Below, one piece after another: positions 24,963 to 36,880 of a stretch of DNA of 64,000 nucleotides. Location: positions 6,684,659 through 6,748,658 of the forward strand of contig NC_083638.1 in NCBI RefSeq assembly GCF_963576545.1. Reading direction: 5' to 3'. Numbering within the stretch: position 1 is the stretch's first letter; every line of letters begins with the position of its first letter. Below the pieces are notes generated by a model, which was given only the letters and a program-made list of their open reading frames with translations, did not search any database and was not told the DNA's origin. The position numbers were made by a program, and so were the translations under genes. Source of the DNA: Limanda limanda (lineage: Eukaryota > Chordata > Actinopteri > Pleuronectiformes > Pleuronectidae).

Positions 24963-26489
24963 GGTTCAAGCGTTGTCTTGGATTTTAAATTAAACTATGA
25001 GGAAAAAATGTCCAATATCACTATATTGGCTGATATATACATTTGATAATTATTCCTTATTCCTAAGACGTAATCATCAAGCCTAAGTGGAGCATGATAT
25101 TTTACAGTTAAACCATGAACCTTAGAATAAATAACTACCGGTAAAAAGAATACACAAACACAACAAATAATAGAGAACAAAATACGCTAAAGTTAGCGCA
25201 CAAACACAGGAAACCACATGTGAAGAGTTCGTATCGGGCGACTTTATGAGCCAACTGATAAATCTGTGGTTGCTAATGAGTCAGAGCACTGTGAGGAGAA
25301 CTTTTCCTTTCGTGCCAACACCAACGTGTCACCTCCAGCCACCGTTTGATCTGACATGAACTCAAATAAATACCGACACAACACAGAATGTCTCTCAGAG
25401 ATCACATCTGCTTCCTTCAAACTGAAATGCACTTAATCCTGACAGAATTCCACACTCTCTTAAATATCAGTCCCCTAAAACTGTTTTTTCTCATCAGGAT
25501 CCATGTTTTATTCTCTCACATTTTTCAAAAACGCTTCATCTCGCAATGTTAAAGGAAGTGAAAACAAATAAAACCCCTGGATCAGGCCCCTGATATGAAT
25601 CTTACACATCCTCCCTCCAAGTTTCGTTGTAAACCCTCGAGTAGGTTTTGTGTAATCTTGCTAACAAACAAAAGGAGAGGTGGTGAAAACAAAACCTCAT
25701 CGGCGGAGGAACCAGTTAAACCCGGCTTGCAGCCTCAGTGGGTTCAGGTCAAAGGTGAAGTGATGAGAGCAGAATAAAGCGACGTTCCCCTAAAAATGCT
25801 CGAAGGGAACATTGGTTCATGTTCAATCTTTTCTCTGTGTCCTCTGGATTCACACTCGACAATAACAGTAATATCCTCCTGCACACATCAATCTCAACAC
25901 TTGTGGACCATCTATTACACTTTCTCTGCTGCTCGCCCTTCATCCGCTTCTTCATTTATTTATCCATCTCTTTTCTTGTGTTGTTATACTTTTTTATTTG
26001 CTGTTGCAGGAGCACCCGGAGCCGGGGGATCACTCCTCTGCCTGGGCTGTTTGATGCCAATCGCGTAAAATATGGCTCCACATATGTAGAGAAGATTAAA
26101 ACTTAATAAACAAACAGTAACGATACCCTTCTTAGCAATTAGCAGCGGTGTGGTGATGAAGACGAGCTCGGAGTGTGAGCAGGTTGAGCAGAATAATGTC
26201 TCCCGCTCCCCAGCATGAACTCGCACTGCTATTTTTGGACAGACCATAAAGCAGGAGACAGTCGGTGGATCAGACAAGGTCGAATGAAAGGGTTCCCCTG
26301 GGCTCAGCGTCTTCACAGGCTCCATCCACCACGATACAGACCTGTTCTTTTTAACACCCCCCCCACAGCTGAATCCGAGCTCTATCCATCATTCATTCCA
26401 CATGTCGACTAAACACATAATCTAATGAGCGTGATAAATACACAGCCAAGAATCTGTCACTTTGAAATGGCTGAAGGTCTGTTTGCAAA

Positions 26490-27382
26490 TGAAGAAAGTG
26501 TCTTTCCAGCCTGAGTCTGATGGGACGTCTCGCTGCTCTGTCTTCTTGAGCTTTGTGCTTTGAGGATGTCGAACTTTTTTTAACCTTAGGAAAATTGAAT
26601 TGTCCGTCAAGCTTTTAGTCAAACGGTTGCCTACCTTTTAAATGTACTTTATGTATTTTGGAACACCCACCTCGTTTTGGCTATTTCTCCACCTGCTAAA
26701 GCTTCATCTGCAGGAACCTGTTTAACCTTAAATGAACAGAATGGCATGAGATGATATTTTTAACAACTTCTTTAGTCCACATAACTAAGTTCTGCTTGTC
26801 AGGGTCAATTCAGGACGAGACAGTCTCTTAGATAAATACTTTTTCCTTGAGGTTTACTCCCAAAGTGCCGCTGGGATGCCTCACAGCTTTACTCCTGCCC
26901 CCCCGGTGTTATGTGCTGTCCCCTGCATCCTGTGTTTGTCACCTGTCACCAAATATAACACGTAGAAAACTTTATCTCCCATCAGTTATTGCAACAATCC
27001 TTTACAGGCGGAATCACAATGATCAGATGTATTGACGTGGATATAATTCAACTCTTCTAGTTCAATATTTGCCGTTGTTTGTTTTTCAGATGAGTTGAGA
27101 TCAAACAAGAGTGAGGACGGATGTGTTGAAGCTTCAACCGGGAGCTGATTGGATTTGCAGCATCGTGTTGCCTCATTATTTTTTAGGAAAACATAAAGTT
27201 AGCTAACAGGAAAGTATGACGATTGTAAAACTGATAAAACTTGTACAATGTGATATATTAAATTAAACTTTTCCTGAGATATCAAAGGAACTTCTTCAGG
27301 AGAATACGTTTACATATTACACGAACAACGTGGATTCGATTGGAACCGGATTGATCAGGCGATTACTTCCAAGTCTACGGGA
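26490..27382 (-). repeat. right arm of a large inverted repeat
   Basis: This is the partner of 21950-22807 in opposite orientation; it is about 35 bp longer through small indels. Its outer end near 27366-27382 (cttccaagtctacggg) mirrors the left end cttggaagtaagacttgg. It ends only some 25 bp before the SINE-like copy that starts at 27410. I see no convincing target-site duplication outside the two arms. Confidence 0.9.
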
Positions 27383-27409
27383 AACTCATTCCAAACAGTA
27401 ACTTTCAGG

Positions 27410-27670
27410 CCATCCATCCATTAGCTCAACGGTTCGTCCTTGGAGGGTCCAGGGCACGGGGGGAAGCCAATCCCACCTGACATTGGGGAGAGGCGGAGTA
27501 AACACCGGACGGGTCGCCAGTCCATCACAGGCGCCGACACAGAGACAAACAACCATTCACGCTCACATTCACACACACGGGACATCTCCAGTGTCCAATT
27601 AACCTCAACTGCATGTCTCATGGACTGTGGGAGGAAGCCGCAGAGCAGAGAGAACATGCAGATCCTTTAA
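27410..27670 (-). repeat. tRNA-headed SINE-like repeat, near full 3' part
   Basis: Read on the minus strand it contains 'cttcctcccacagtcca', 'gacatgcag', 'ttaattgga', 'gtgtgtgaatgtgag', 'gaatggttgtttgtctctg', 'actggcgacccgtcc', 'ccgcctctccccaatgtcag', and ends in a short (ATGG)n tail at 27412-27422. This is the well-known teleost family also present at 2533-2745 and 61615-61855. The tRNA-like head is missing. It is the best-preserved 3' half of the three copies. Confidence 0.85.
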
Positions 27671-28144
27671 AGCCAGTGTTGTGTTCCTACACGGCGCCAC
27701 GAGATCCTGGGATCACAGAATGAAATATTTCTCCAGGCAGCTCCTCAGCTGTTGTGCAGATTACCGACACGCAGCAGTTTATGTGGTTCCTCCAATTTCA
27801 GGCTGGATTAATTGTGCCATTAGAAGGGGCCAAATAAATAGTTTAAAATGGGGGGTTTCCCTGGTCCTGTCAGCAAATGAATGTCTTCCTGGAGCGTGAC
27901 CACCGTCCAGCATCTGCAACCAACCTCAGTCGTGTTTGCTAACTGTTGTATAAACATTGTGGACATTGCTGGAATATTAATTGCGTGCATGTCAGGGCAC
28001 TAAATCTTCTTTAATTGTTTAGTGGAGGGATGTGATGAAACAACTGGTGGTAAGGAAGCCAATTTAGCTTTGGCAGTGAAGGTCAACGTGATGCTCATTT
28101 GTGAAAATCTATGGAACCTCCTGGACAAGTGCAGAAAAAATGTC

Positions 28145-28315
28145 ATAAAATATATCAACAAACCCAAACAGCAAAGACTGAGCTGCATTAATTGTCCGAC
28201 TTTAAACAATATGGTTATGGTGTTAAGTTTGAGTTTTCAGACAAAGAGGTGTCTTTGCAAAACTGATGAATGGAAATATTTCACTAGAACAAATACATCT
28301 GTTGTTCGTTAATAA
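28145..28315 (+). repeat. local duplication, copy 1
   Basis: It is similar in order and orientation to 28560-28730. Shared blocks include 'aaata.atcaacaa', 'caa(a/c)agcaaaga-like', 'attgtc...cattttaaac', 'gtctttgcaaaactgatga' versus 'atctttacaaaactgatga', and 'aacaaatac'. Copies are clearly diverged. Confidence 0.75.
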
Positions 28316-28395
28316 AGTTAATCTAAGTATGACACACTTGAACAAGTTAATCTGAGTATTACACACAAGTTAATCTAAGTATTGCACACCCACAC
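28311..28395 (+). repeat. short imperfect tandem units
   Basis: The phrase 'agttaatctaagtat' followed by 'acacac' recurs about three times (near 28317, 28346 and 28368) with small changes. It lies directly between the two duplicated segments. Confidence 0.7.
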
Positions 28396-28559
28396 AAACA
28401 CTTTAATCTCAGTTCCACACACTCAAAATAATCAAACTATTGTTATGTGTAATCTTAAATTCACTTAATTTTTCTCAGCAATGAATTTTTTATACTTTTT
28501 CATGTAAAGCCACCTTATTATACTTTACTATATTATCTGTATGTGCACGAGTAATTCCA

Positions 28560-28730
28560 TTAAATAAATCAACAATCCCCAACAACAAAGAGTAAAAATG
28601 CACCAATTGTCACATTTTAAACCACATCATTTTTTAGTGTAGGTAACGCAACCCTGTCAGAGACGTATCTTTACAAAACTGATGAGAAGAAACATTTCAG
28701 TTGAACAAATACCCGTTTTGTCTCGGCTGT
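28560..28730 (+). repeat. local duplication, copy 2
   Basis: This is the diverged partner of 28145-28315, about 415 bp downstream. No coding function is apparent in either. Confidence 0.75.
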
Positions 28731-30735
28731 GATTCCAGTGTCTTATAGGTCAATATTAAGTGATTATTCTTTTTTAAAAATCTTTTCAGTGAAGCGTACA
28801 TCAAAGGTGTGATTTACTTTTGTGAAGTGAAGCACCCACACATTTCTAAAATTATCTCCTGGCTGGTGTTGAGTTTTTCCAAGCGACTTCTGCATATTCA
28901 TGGACATTTGTGAGCATTTCAACAAACAATCTTTGTGTCATTTATTTGTCAATGATTCAATTCTTTGCAATTATTGTGTAATTTATGCAATTTGTTTGTG
29001 TTTTTGACGAGCACAATCCCGCGACGAGGTGCCCACCTGGGTGTTATTGCAGAACTGTAACTCTTACACAATGTTGTCAGTCAAAAAAAGTCTGTTTTTA
29101 ACATATATACTTCGTGAACAGTGTTTAAAAATGTGTCACAATGAAATTTGGATCTGTTCGTATGATTTAAAATATGTGCCATCCTGCAATTAGAGCCTGG
29201 GTGCGTCTGTATAATCAGTGACACTGATGGAATTAAAGTAGCGTAAACCAATTTTACACATGAGCAGTAAAAGTCATATATTCAGAATCTATTACTCTTC
29301 CTTGAAATATTAGAAACCGAGAGCAAACAGAGAATAAATGAATTGAGCGTCTTTATCTCCGGTGGTGTGGAGAGAAGTTTGACCTCAATTTAATCATGTC
29401 TCCACAATCCACAAAGTTTTTTAATATGATAAATAAACCGACTCTTTTTCATTATTCTTTTCAGCAGTTACTATAAAAACTACAGTGGCGGCGGCCTGTG
29501 ATGAGACAATGATACGAGGTGTCTCCTTTTTCTCATCCTTGAAAAGTGAGTCTACTTAATTTGTTTGCCACTTAAGCTATTTTACACCCAGGGAGGTTTA
29601 AGGCATCGAAATAGACTTACTTAGCATATTAAATGAATAATTCAGGGATTACTCGCAGGCATTTTCATCCATAAGTAGATGCCAATTGCTTTCCCCCCGA
29701 CATTTAATACTCCATCATTCTCTACATGTACTTGGAAACAATGCTGTTTCTCGACAGAAAGCTACGTCACAGAAAAACCAAAATGCAAATGTCAGAAAAA
29801 AACGAGACGAAATACACGTGAAATTTGAAACTTGACCTTGTGAGGCAAATAATAACAAAGCAGCTAAAGCTATTAAAAGATACCTGGAAAAAAAATATCA
29901 ATTAACTGATAGTACGCTGCTGACACCACGCACATTCCTAAACCACAGGCTTTTAGTTTGACTTGTATGAATATGAATTCCTCTCTTTGTCTGTGGCTCA
30001 GTTTTAGTTTCAGTGGTGAAACCTCAGTGTGTTTTCCTATTTTCTGCCCTGGTTGAGCTCATCAGACGATTCCCTCTGCCCCCCCACCCCGTCGTGTACC
30101 ATCCAAATACTGTTCGCAGGGACATGGAACCCTCTCAGCCAAACGTTGACTGGGCCTGGACACGCTGCCTTTGAATTTGACTCTGCCGGGTCAATGCCAG
30201 ATATCCCCCCTGTTCTTTTTCCAGGCTGATTACACATTCACACTGTCTTTGTTTATTAAACATCCCACATTCCTGGCTTATTATACATCAACAATGTGAA
30301 ACAGAGGAGGGATGCATCATCACAGACGTGCTGATGTTTTTTGTTTCTGTGTCACCCTGTTTGTTCATGTGACTCATTCTGTCTTCCTATGGCAGCAATC
30401 TCTCATCTCCTGACCTATATCACACACATTGCGGCGCTAAGAGAATCGCGGGGAAACTTCTGACGGTTGCCAACTTCAATTAAATCTGGGATTTGAGTGC
30501 ATCTAATGCAATTATGCCCATCCTTGCTTTTCAAAGCTGTGCTACTCTGTGTTTGCAGCATCAGTAACTGTTGTGCGATAATCAAGCTGGACTGAGCTTG
30601 TTTTGTGTTTGGAGATTGTGTCTCCTGCCAAACATCACTGTTCCCCCGCTAAAGGGATTTCTTTGGTCTCATCAAATCACCTTTTACTTTGGAGATATTC
30701 TATGACAACAACGTATCCAGTTTTGTGCACCTAAC

Positions 30736-30771
30736 ACTTGTAGAATTCTCTAATTACAGAATTCTACAAGT
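30736..30771. repeat. perfect 14-bp hairpin with 8-base loop
   Basis: acttgtagaattct is followed by ctaattac and then agaattctacaagt, an exact inverted copy. There is no T-rich tail of terminator type and no gene next to it. It may be the fused ends of a deleted small element. Confidence 0.9.
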
Positions 30772-33700
30772 TTTACACCAGAAGACATCGTTTAAAAACC
30801 AGCAGATCTGAAACTGAAAACCTTCAGTTGGATTTGCAGGGTTTTTCCCATTGGAAAGTGCAGGTTATTAGGGTTTAATGGAGGTTTTCAGCTATGGGAC
30901 GACACAGAGCACTTTCTGAAAATACCTGTGTGTGTGATCACACTTCAAGCAGAGCGACTGATCAGCCAAACGAGTTGAACTTTAAACCAACTCCACACCG
31001 GACTGTACATGATTGAGCTGTTTCCACATTTCACAACTCATTATGTTAATTAATATGTTGTTATTACACAGTGGTTTTACAGTTGCTTTACTAATGAAAT
31101 ATGTCGTATGCATGATTTGCATTTGTTCTTGTTTAATTTGAAGGTTGAAACTATCTACGTAAAATCACCGCTTCAATTTGTTTTGTTTTTCTTGATTAAA
31201 TTACTTGTGCGGGCGATGGAACATTAGATGTTAGTAAAGAAAAGAAATATCATCAGACATTTCAAATAATTAAACAAAAGAGTAGCTAATTTATTTTCAG
31301 CTAATCAATGAAGGGACTTTAATAATAATCTCTACTGAAGGTTACACAGGTGAGGCTGAACTTCCAGTATGATCCTCTGCACAAGACCCTGATTTCTATT
31401 CTTGTTCATAACAACACACATTTCATGAATTGGTTTTTATCCTCAGGTTTACATTTATAACAGGTGTAACGTTTCTATAATATTTAAAGCTGAGAAATGG
31501 CCTTAATCCACCAGGACCAGTGCTGCTCTGGTTCCTGCTTCCTCCCATCTGATCGTTTCCTAAGAATTCCGGAACTGGCAACGAGCAGACAGATGCATTT
31601 GACTCACATCAAGGGCAATCAGCGAGGCCTCCCCCCCCCCGACTTCCAAGCATCACTCAGGGGGAACACAAGAGGACGAGTTAGCGGCAGGAGGCGGCCG
31701 AGGTGCAGAATTTGGAATTGGATGACGGATGTGACTTGATTACTGGTTAACTATCCTGCTGGTGCACCAATCCCGTCTGGATGAGAAAGCCGCTGGCGCC
31801 CGGATCATCAATTTGGAGTAGGCCCGACTATTTGAATCTATTGTTTGGTTCCAGGCCGGCTGACAGTTCCTGGGCTCCGCTCTCCGACTGAACTTCGGAG
31901 TGGTCTTCCAGGCTCTTACTCCCTCGGTGATTTGCCACCTCGCCGACTCTTTAATAAAATCCCCACATCAAGCTTTTCATCAGACGTGTTACTGTTCGCT
32001 CGGTGTATTGTGGCGGCTGCACCTGACGCAGCACAACACAAACCCGTCGGCCACTGTTAAGAAAAGCAAAGCGCTGCAAAGATCGAGTCAAACATGCACA
32101 GAGGTTTTCACCATGGCCTCCTTCCCCTCGGTGATATAGATGAACAGTCTCCTGAAGTCCAAAGAGGTATAATTCAGATTTTTGTAGGTTTTGTTGGACA
32201 TTGTTTGCTCATAAAGACGAGTTTAAACCACAAGCTTTACTGAGGAGCACAAGAAAATAATAATGTGGCATTTATCGGGATAATTGACGACACGGACTTG
32301 ATATGATTTATTGCCCAGATCTATCAAACTTATTATCTGATATGGCTGTTCCAGAAAAATAACCTCTATTTTCTGTTGTCAGAGTTTGCTGAGTAAAATC
32401 AAAGAAAACACTGCACGATCATCAAAAAGCCATTTTCATAAGTCAAAGTTTTGAACAAGCTGTGGTACAAGCACGACTCAGACAAACAGGTCTGAGAATG
32501 AGACAGTTCATCGACATTCTTCTCTATGTTGAGATATAATAACCTCACATCTTTCCCAAAAGCCTACCTCTCACTGCAAGTAGCGCGTCTCCATTCCTCC
32601 CTTCTTACAAATCTTATCAAATGTGCATTTTATAAGCTCGGGAAAGCATCACTGTCTCTGGTGGATATTTGTTTCAGGGTTTTGTCTCTGATGTTGTTGC
32701 TAGTTTTCCACAAATCATCCTCAGGCAAAGAAGCAACCCACACACCAGTGGCAGGACTGTGATTTTCTACACACTTACAAAGCCGCGAGCAGTTTTTTTG
32801 TCTGACTTGACCTCAAGAGCAGAGTTAACATTGCTGTAGCAGGTAATTGAGTTTACAGGCAGTACACACTGGACGGTCACGTATTGATTTCTTTTAATCC
32901 AGCAAATATTTTGAAAGAAAAAGATGCTTTCGGGCTAAAATGGAACTGTATTGTATTGATTAGGCTTCAAATTATACAGCCAAAGTTAGTCTGGCCCAGA
33001 GAAACAGAAAGTGTATAAGGAACTGCCAGTTTAACATAGTACTGTGTATATAGAAATGAGATTAGTATATTAGTAGATTAGGTTTTGCACATATTACGAT
33101 TTTCATTTGAAGCATAATGAAGTATTAAGATGAGAGACAAACTACAAACGTATAGAAAATATGAGCACAGATAAGGAGGCTGATATTTCCCATTGATCCC
33201 AGTGACACGGATGAGTAAAAGAAGCCTGGGTTTTGTTCCAGGCAGCCCATATTATAATGTAAAGAAAGTATAAACAGACTTAAACAGCTCCCAGCCGAAC
33301 CATCTCCTGTATGAAATCATTATTATATAAACTCCGGTTTGCCACAGGATCAAACAGAATCCAGTGATGGCGAGGTTGATGACAGGTTGTCTGAACGGTG
33401 GAAGTGTAGCTTTAATGTGCAGCTGTGTGTGTCTGTGTGTTTCTCTGTGTGTGTGTGTGCAGGGACTCGTGATACCTGTTAACACAAAGGACTAACGTAT
33501 CAAAGTGTTGTTGCGGATAAGAGAACATTTTGTTTCATTAATGCATTTATTGTGCCGCTGCAGCCAGACGAGGCTTTTACCAGCAGAGCACTCATCACGT
33601 CCTCTAGGGCTGAAGTGATGGGACTGAGCACAGTGTTATTCTAACCTGCTGGAAAATAAAAAAGTTTAATATTTAGCACAGATTATTATGAAAAGAGGGA

Positions 33701-34021
33701 GACATTGTTTGTGCAATAGTCTGGTTTTCATTTAAACTGGTGCATTACAATAAAATGTCTGAAGCAGATTCTGTGGTAGGGCTGGAACGTTATGTCCCTA
33801 ATTCAGACAATCATTAGAACTCGGGTGGAAAGTAATGAAATGTAAAGCTGTATGTCGTTTAAAGTCTTTGAATAACAAGTCCATATTTTTCATCCCAAAT
33901 TGTTGAACGTTTAAAAATAAATACGACCTCACGCTGTGTCGATCACGTTTAAACACTGATTTATAAAGTTTAAGAAAAAGGTTTAAGTTGCTGCATTTTT
34001 TTGCTCTCGTTCCAAGTCGTT

Positions 34022-34296
34022 GTTTGAGATGTTCGGGATCAAGTGGATCACAGAAATGAGTTTTTCAGTCTTATTGATATGTGGTGTCGGTGTTGGTAGC
34101 GGATCAAACTGCACCACTGACTCCTGAAATAGACTTGGAAGCGAGTCGGGTAATTTCGCAGCTCCTGGATCAGAAGTTGGAATTCTCTGTGTTCCTGGCT
34201 GCTTCTCAGGAATTGGATGGACCCAATGTTCTCTTTGTCTTTTCTTTTAAAGAAGTGAGAGAACCACAAAATCACCCAAACTGCTCGACTCCATTT
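34022..34296 (+). repeat. dispersed repeat, copy 2 of a pair
   Basis: This is the partner of 10247-10510. It carries an 80-codon open frame (34081-34323), but the other copy does not keep it open, so coding is unlikely. Boundaries follow the visible similarity. Confidence 0.7.
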
Positions 34297-35758
34297 TATA
34301 CCCTGATGTTTCAAGAACTGTGAGCTGTCCACCCAAGTGAGGCAGCGGAGGAGGAGGAGGCTCCACAGACGAGCAGAGCAACATCGAGTGTCTGACTGGG
34401 AGCACTGGTATTCAGATAAACACTAAAGAATTGCATGTCATGTCGAATTTGTCCGAACTTGATTTTCGGAGGAAGTGACAGCCCGACTCTGTGGTTCCTT
34501 CACACGTGTAGGACTCGCTGCCCGGTGGTGATTAAGTAGACGCAGCGTTCCTCCTGGGAGTCTGCACAGATACAAGAAGACGTCCCAACCCCCCCCGGTC
34601 TGATTAAAGTGCTGACGTGGGTCGGTCTGATGAGCGAGATGACAAACGGCGGCGTGCTGATGGAGGCATTCAGGTCGGGGGGGGGGACAACCTTGGTTTT
34701 GACATGTAAACAGCCACATGTCGCCTCCACCTTCAACATATGCAGATTGAACCCAGCGTTCATGCAGAAGCTACGCCGATGCAAACATGCAAATACATCC
34801 GACTCTGCGTTTTAATCATAACCATGTTCAGCAGGAGAAAAATCCATCGGAACTGACAGGAGAAAAACAAACGTTGAACGTGTTGATGAATCACACGTTT
34901 GAAGCAAAGATCCTCGACTTAATCTGCACGGATTTCATATCGAAATTCATAAATGGGTTTATTAGCATATTAAGTACAAATTTAAACCCTAATCTGGAGG
35001 CCATTAACATAGCTTCCCATTAACCATGCTACATTATGTCACAATGAAGGGGAAATTATCAATCATGCCTACACATACCACCAATCTGTAAAAAAAAGTC
35101 GGCTGAGCGGGAGCGTGGTTAATGGAGGTCCTCACCCCCGGTTGATAAAAATGAACACGAGCATCTGTGGCCTGGCTCCGCAGGAAGAGGAAGATTAATC
35201 CGACCCTCACTCTTATCCACTTACTGTGTTTGAGACATTCCTTCATGAGACAAACCTCGTCTGAGAGCAACTTTCACCGAGGAGCTGGGTGCTAATTGCC
35301 GAATATTGGACCAGGGCTATTTACAGTTACATGAGCGCAGGAGGAAATTAGGCTTTTTCCTAAATCCATTATGTTTATTCGCAGAGGGAGCAGGAGTGAG
35401 GAGAGCGTATCACTGCATCGTCCTCTAACAGTCTGCTTTTCAACAAAATCAGTTGAGGACGATCTTCAAACGGAATATCATAGAGATGCTTATCGTCATT
35501 GTGATACGACAACCAGACAGACGAAGTGGAGAGAATTAAATGGACCCAAATTGTCCCGCAAAACAAATACAGGCGATTCAGGTCGGTAGGGGAAACTAAT
35601 TCAAAGTCTACATAACAATCCAGTGTTAAGGGTTTTGTTTGTGTGAATCTCTGAAGTTCTTCTCTTGGGGAGTAGTTTGGAATTCCTTATTTCCCTCTGG
35701 AGAAGACTTCCCGACGTTTAGCCGTAATGAAACACGAGAGAAACGCCACCTGTGTGTG

Positions 35759-35790
<32 letters not shown>

Positions 35791-36223
35791 GTTGTGTATG
35801 TGTGTGTGTAGTTGCTCTTTTCAGTCAGAAACAGTCATGAAGTATACTTTGAAGTACAAATACACCGGCTGCTCTCAGGCAGACAGTTTCATCAGCACAG
35901 GGCAGGTTTTCTCTTCCTCCCTTTCACGGGAATAACTCGGCTCCCGTTTATTGTGCTATTTCAGTGAAACTGTCAATCACGGGCGTGTGTAGCCGTGCTC
36001 CCTGGCACCTGGCCTCTGCAGCGCTGCCATCTGTTTACAGGCTCAACGCGCTGGATCCTCTCTCTGCTTGACCTCGGCTCAGAACTCGTTTATGCATCGA
36101 GAACGAGTAAATCTCCCCCCGTGTTGTACTCCATCGGCTCAGTGTCGTGAGCAGAGCTGCGGTGGAAGTTTTCAAAAATTGCTTGTCTGGAGAATAAAAT
36201 GCAACCTGATTATTTTAGATGGT
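34297..36223. other. non-coding region
   Basis: It contains the GT microsatellite 35751-35810 and short G runs. The stretch 34895-35035 has long non-repetitive AT-rich words with TAAT/ATTA cores and looks like a candidate conserved non-coding element by texture only. No exon is recognised. Confidence 0.5.
35751..35810 (+). repeat. interrupted (GT)n microsatellite
   Basis: About 60 bases of GT units are interrupted by single substitutions (cg, ggtt, ta). Confidence 0.95.
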
Positions 36224-36241
36224 GGGGGGGGGGGGGGGGGG
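36224..36241 (+). repeat. 18-G homopolymer
   Basis: A run of 18 G follows 'agatggt'. It is one of eight G runs of at least 12 on this strand. Confidence 0.95.
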
Positions 36242-36804
36242 CACATCGCCCTGAGGCCTTGGACAGTTTGAAATGGGCTCATCGTCCAATTCTCAAATCT
36301 CCTGCAATAGCCTTGACACGTTCATGAATATTAATGGAATTAAAAAAATATCTCCCAGCTAAACACTAATGAAAAATGTAATTTCAGTTTGCATTTCCAT
36401 AGCAGTGAGGTAGAATATGGGCATCATATGCTGTCTTTAATTGGGCGTGAAACAGGATTTAAGTGATTTATTTCTAAATGGAAAGATTATGGTCAGGCTT
36501 ATTTTCTGGATTGGAGTATAAACCCACACATCGTACTTTATTACTTGAGGTGTTCAAAGTGTTCGCCGGCTGACAGATATTATACTTCACGTTAACTTGC
36601 TGCTTTCAGAGTTTTTATTCGTCCATGGACGTTTCAGCTGCATATTGTGCTCAACTCTTTCAATGGATCGGTTGTAGCCTTGAGGGCTAATGAACATCTC
36701 TGGAGTAATTCATTATACGAATTGCAGAGCTGATCATGGATATAATTATAAACGCTCACATTGTGAATATATGGAGAACATGACGACTCCCCAAAAGATG
36801 AAGT

Positions 36805-36880
36805 CAAATTATCTTGATTGCCCCCTAGTGGCTAGGTGCAGTGGAAGTCTTCTCCATGTCAGTGGATCGGATATGGAACC
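36805..36880 (+). repeat. teleost repeat fragment ('attatcttgattgcccc')
   Basis: It shares 'caaattatct(t/c)gat(t/c)gcccc...tggctaggtgc' and 'ctccatgtcagt' with 51478-51565. It is a common dispersed fish repeat by memory. Only a short core remains. Confidence 0.65.

Larger units (their letters stand above)
27671..33999. other. non-coding region between repeats
   Basis: No exon or RNA gene is recognised. Contents noted separately are a diverged duplication (28145-28315 and 28560-28730), a run of short repeats (28311-28395) and a perfect 14-bp hairpin (30736-30771). The rest is AT-rich and unremarkable, with short chance frames only. Confidence 0.6.

Noticed and set aside
34081..34323. 80-codon plus-strand frame inside the dispersed repeat
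   Set aside because: The partner copy at 10247-10510 does not keep the frame.
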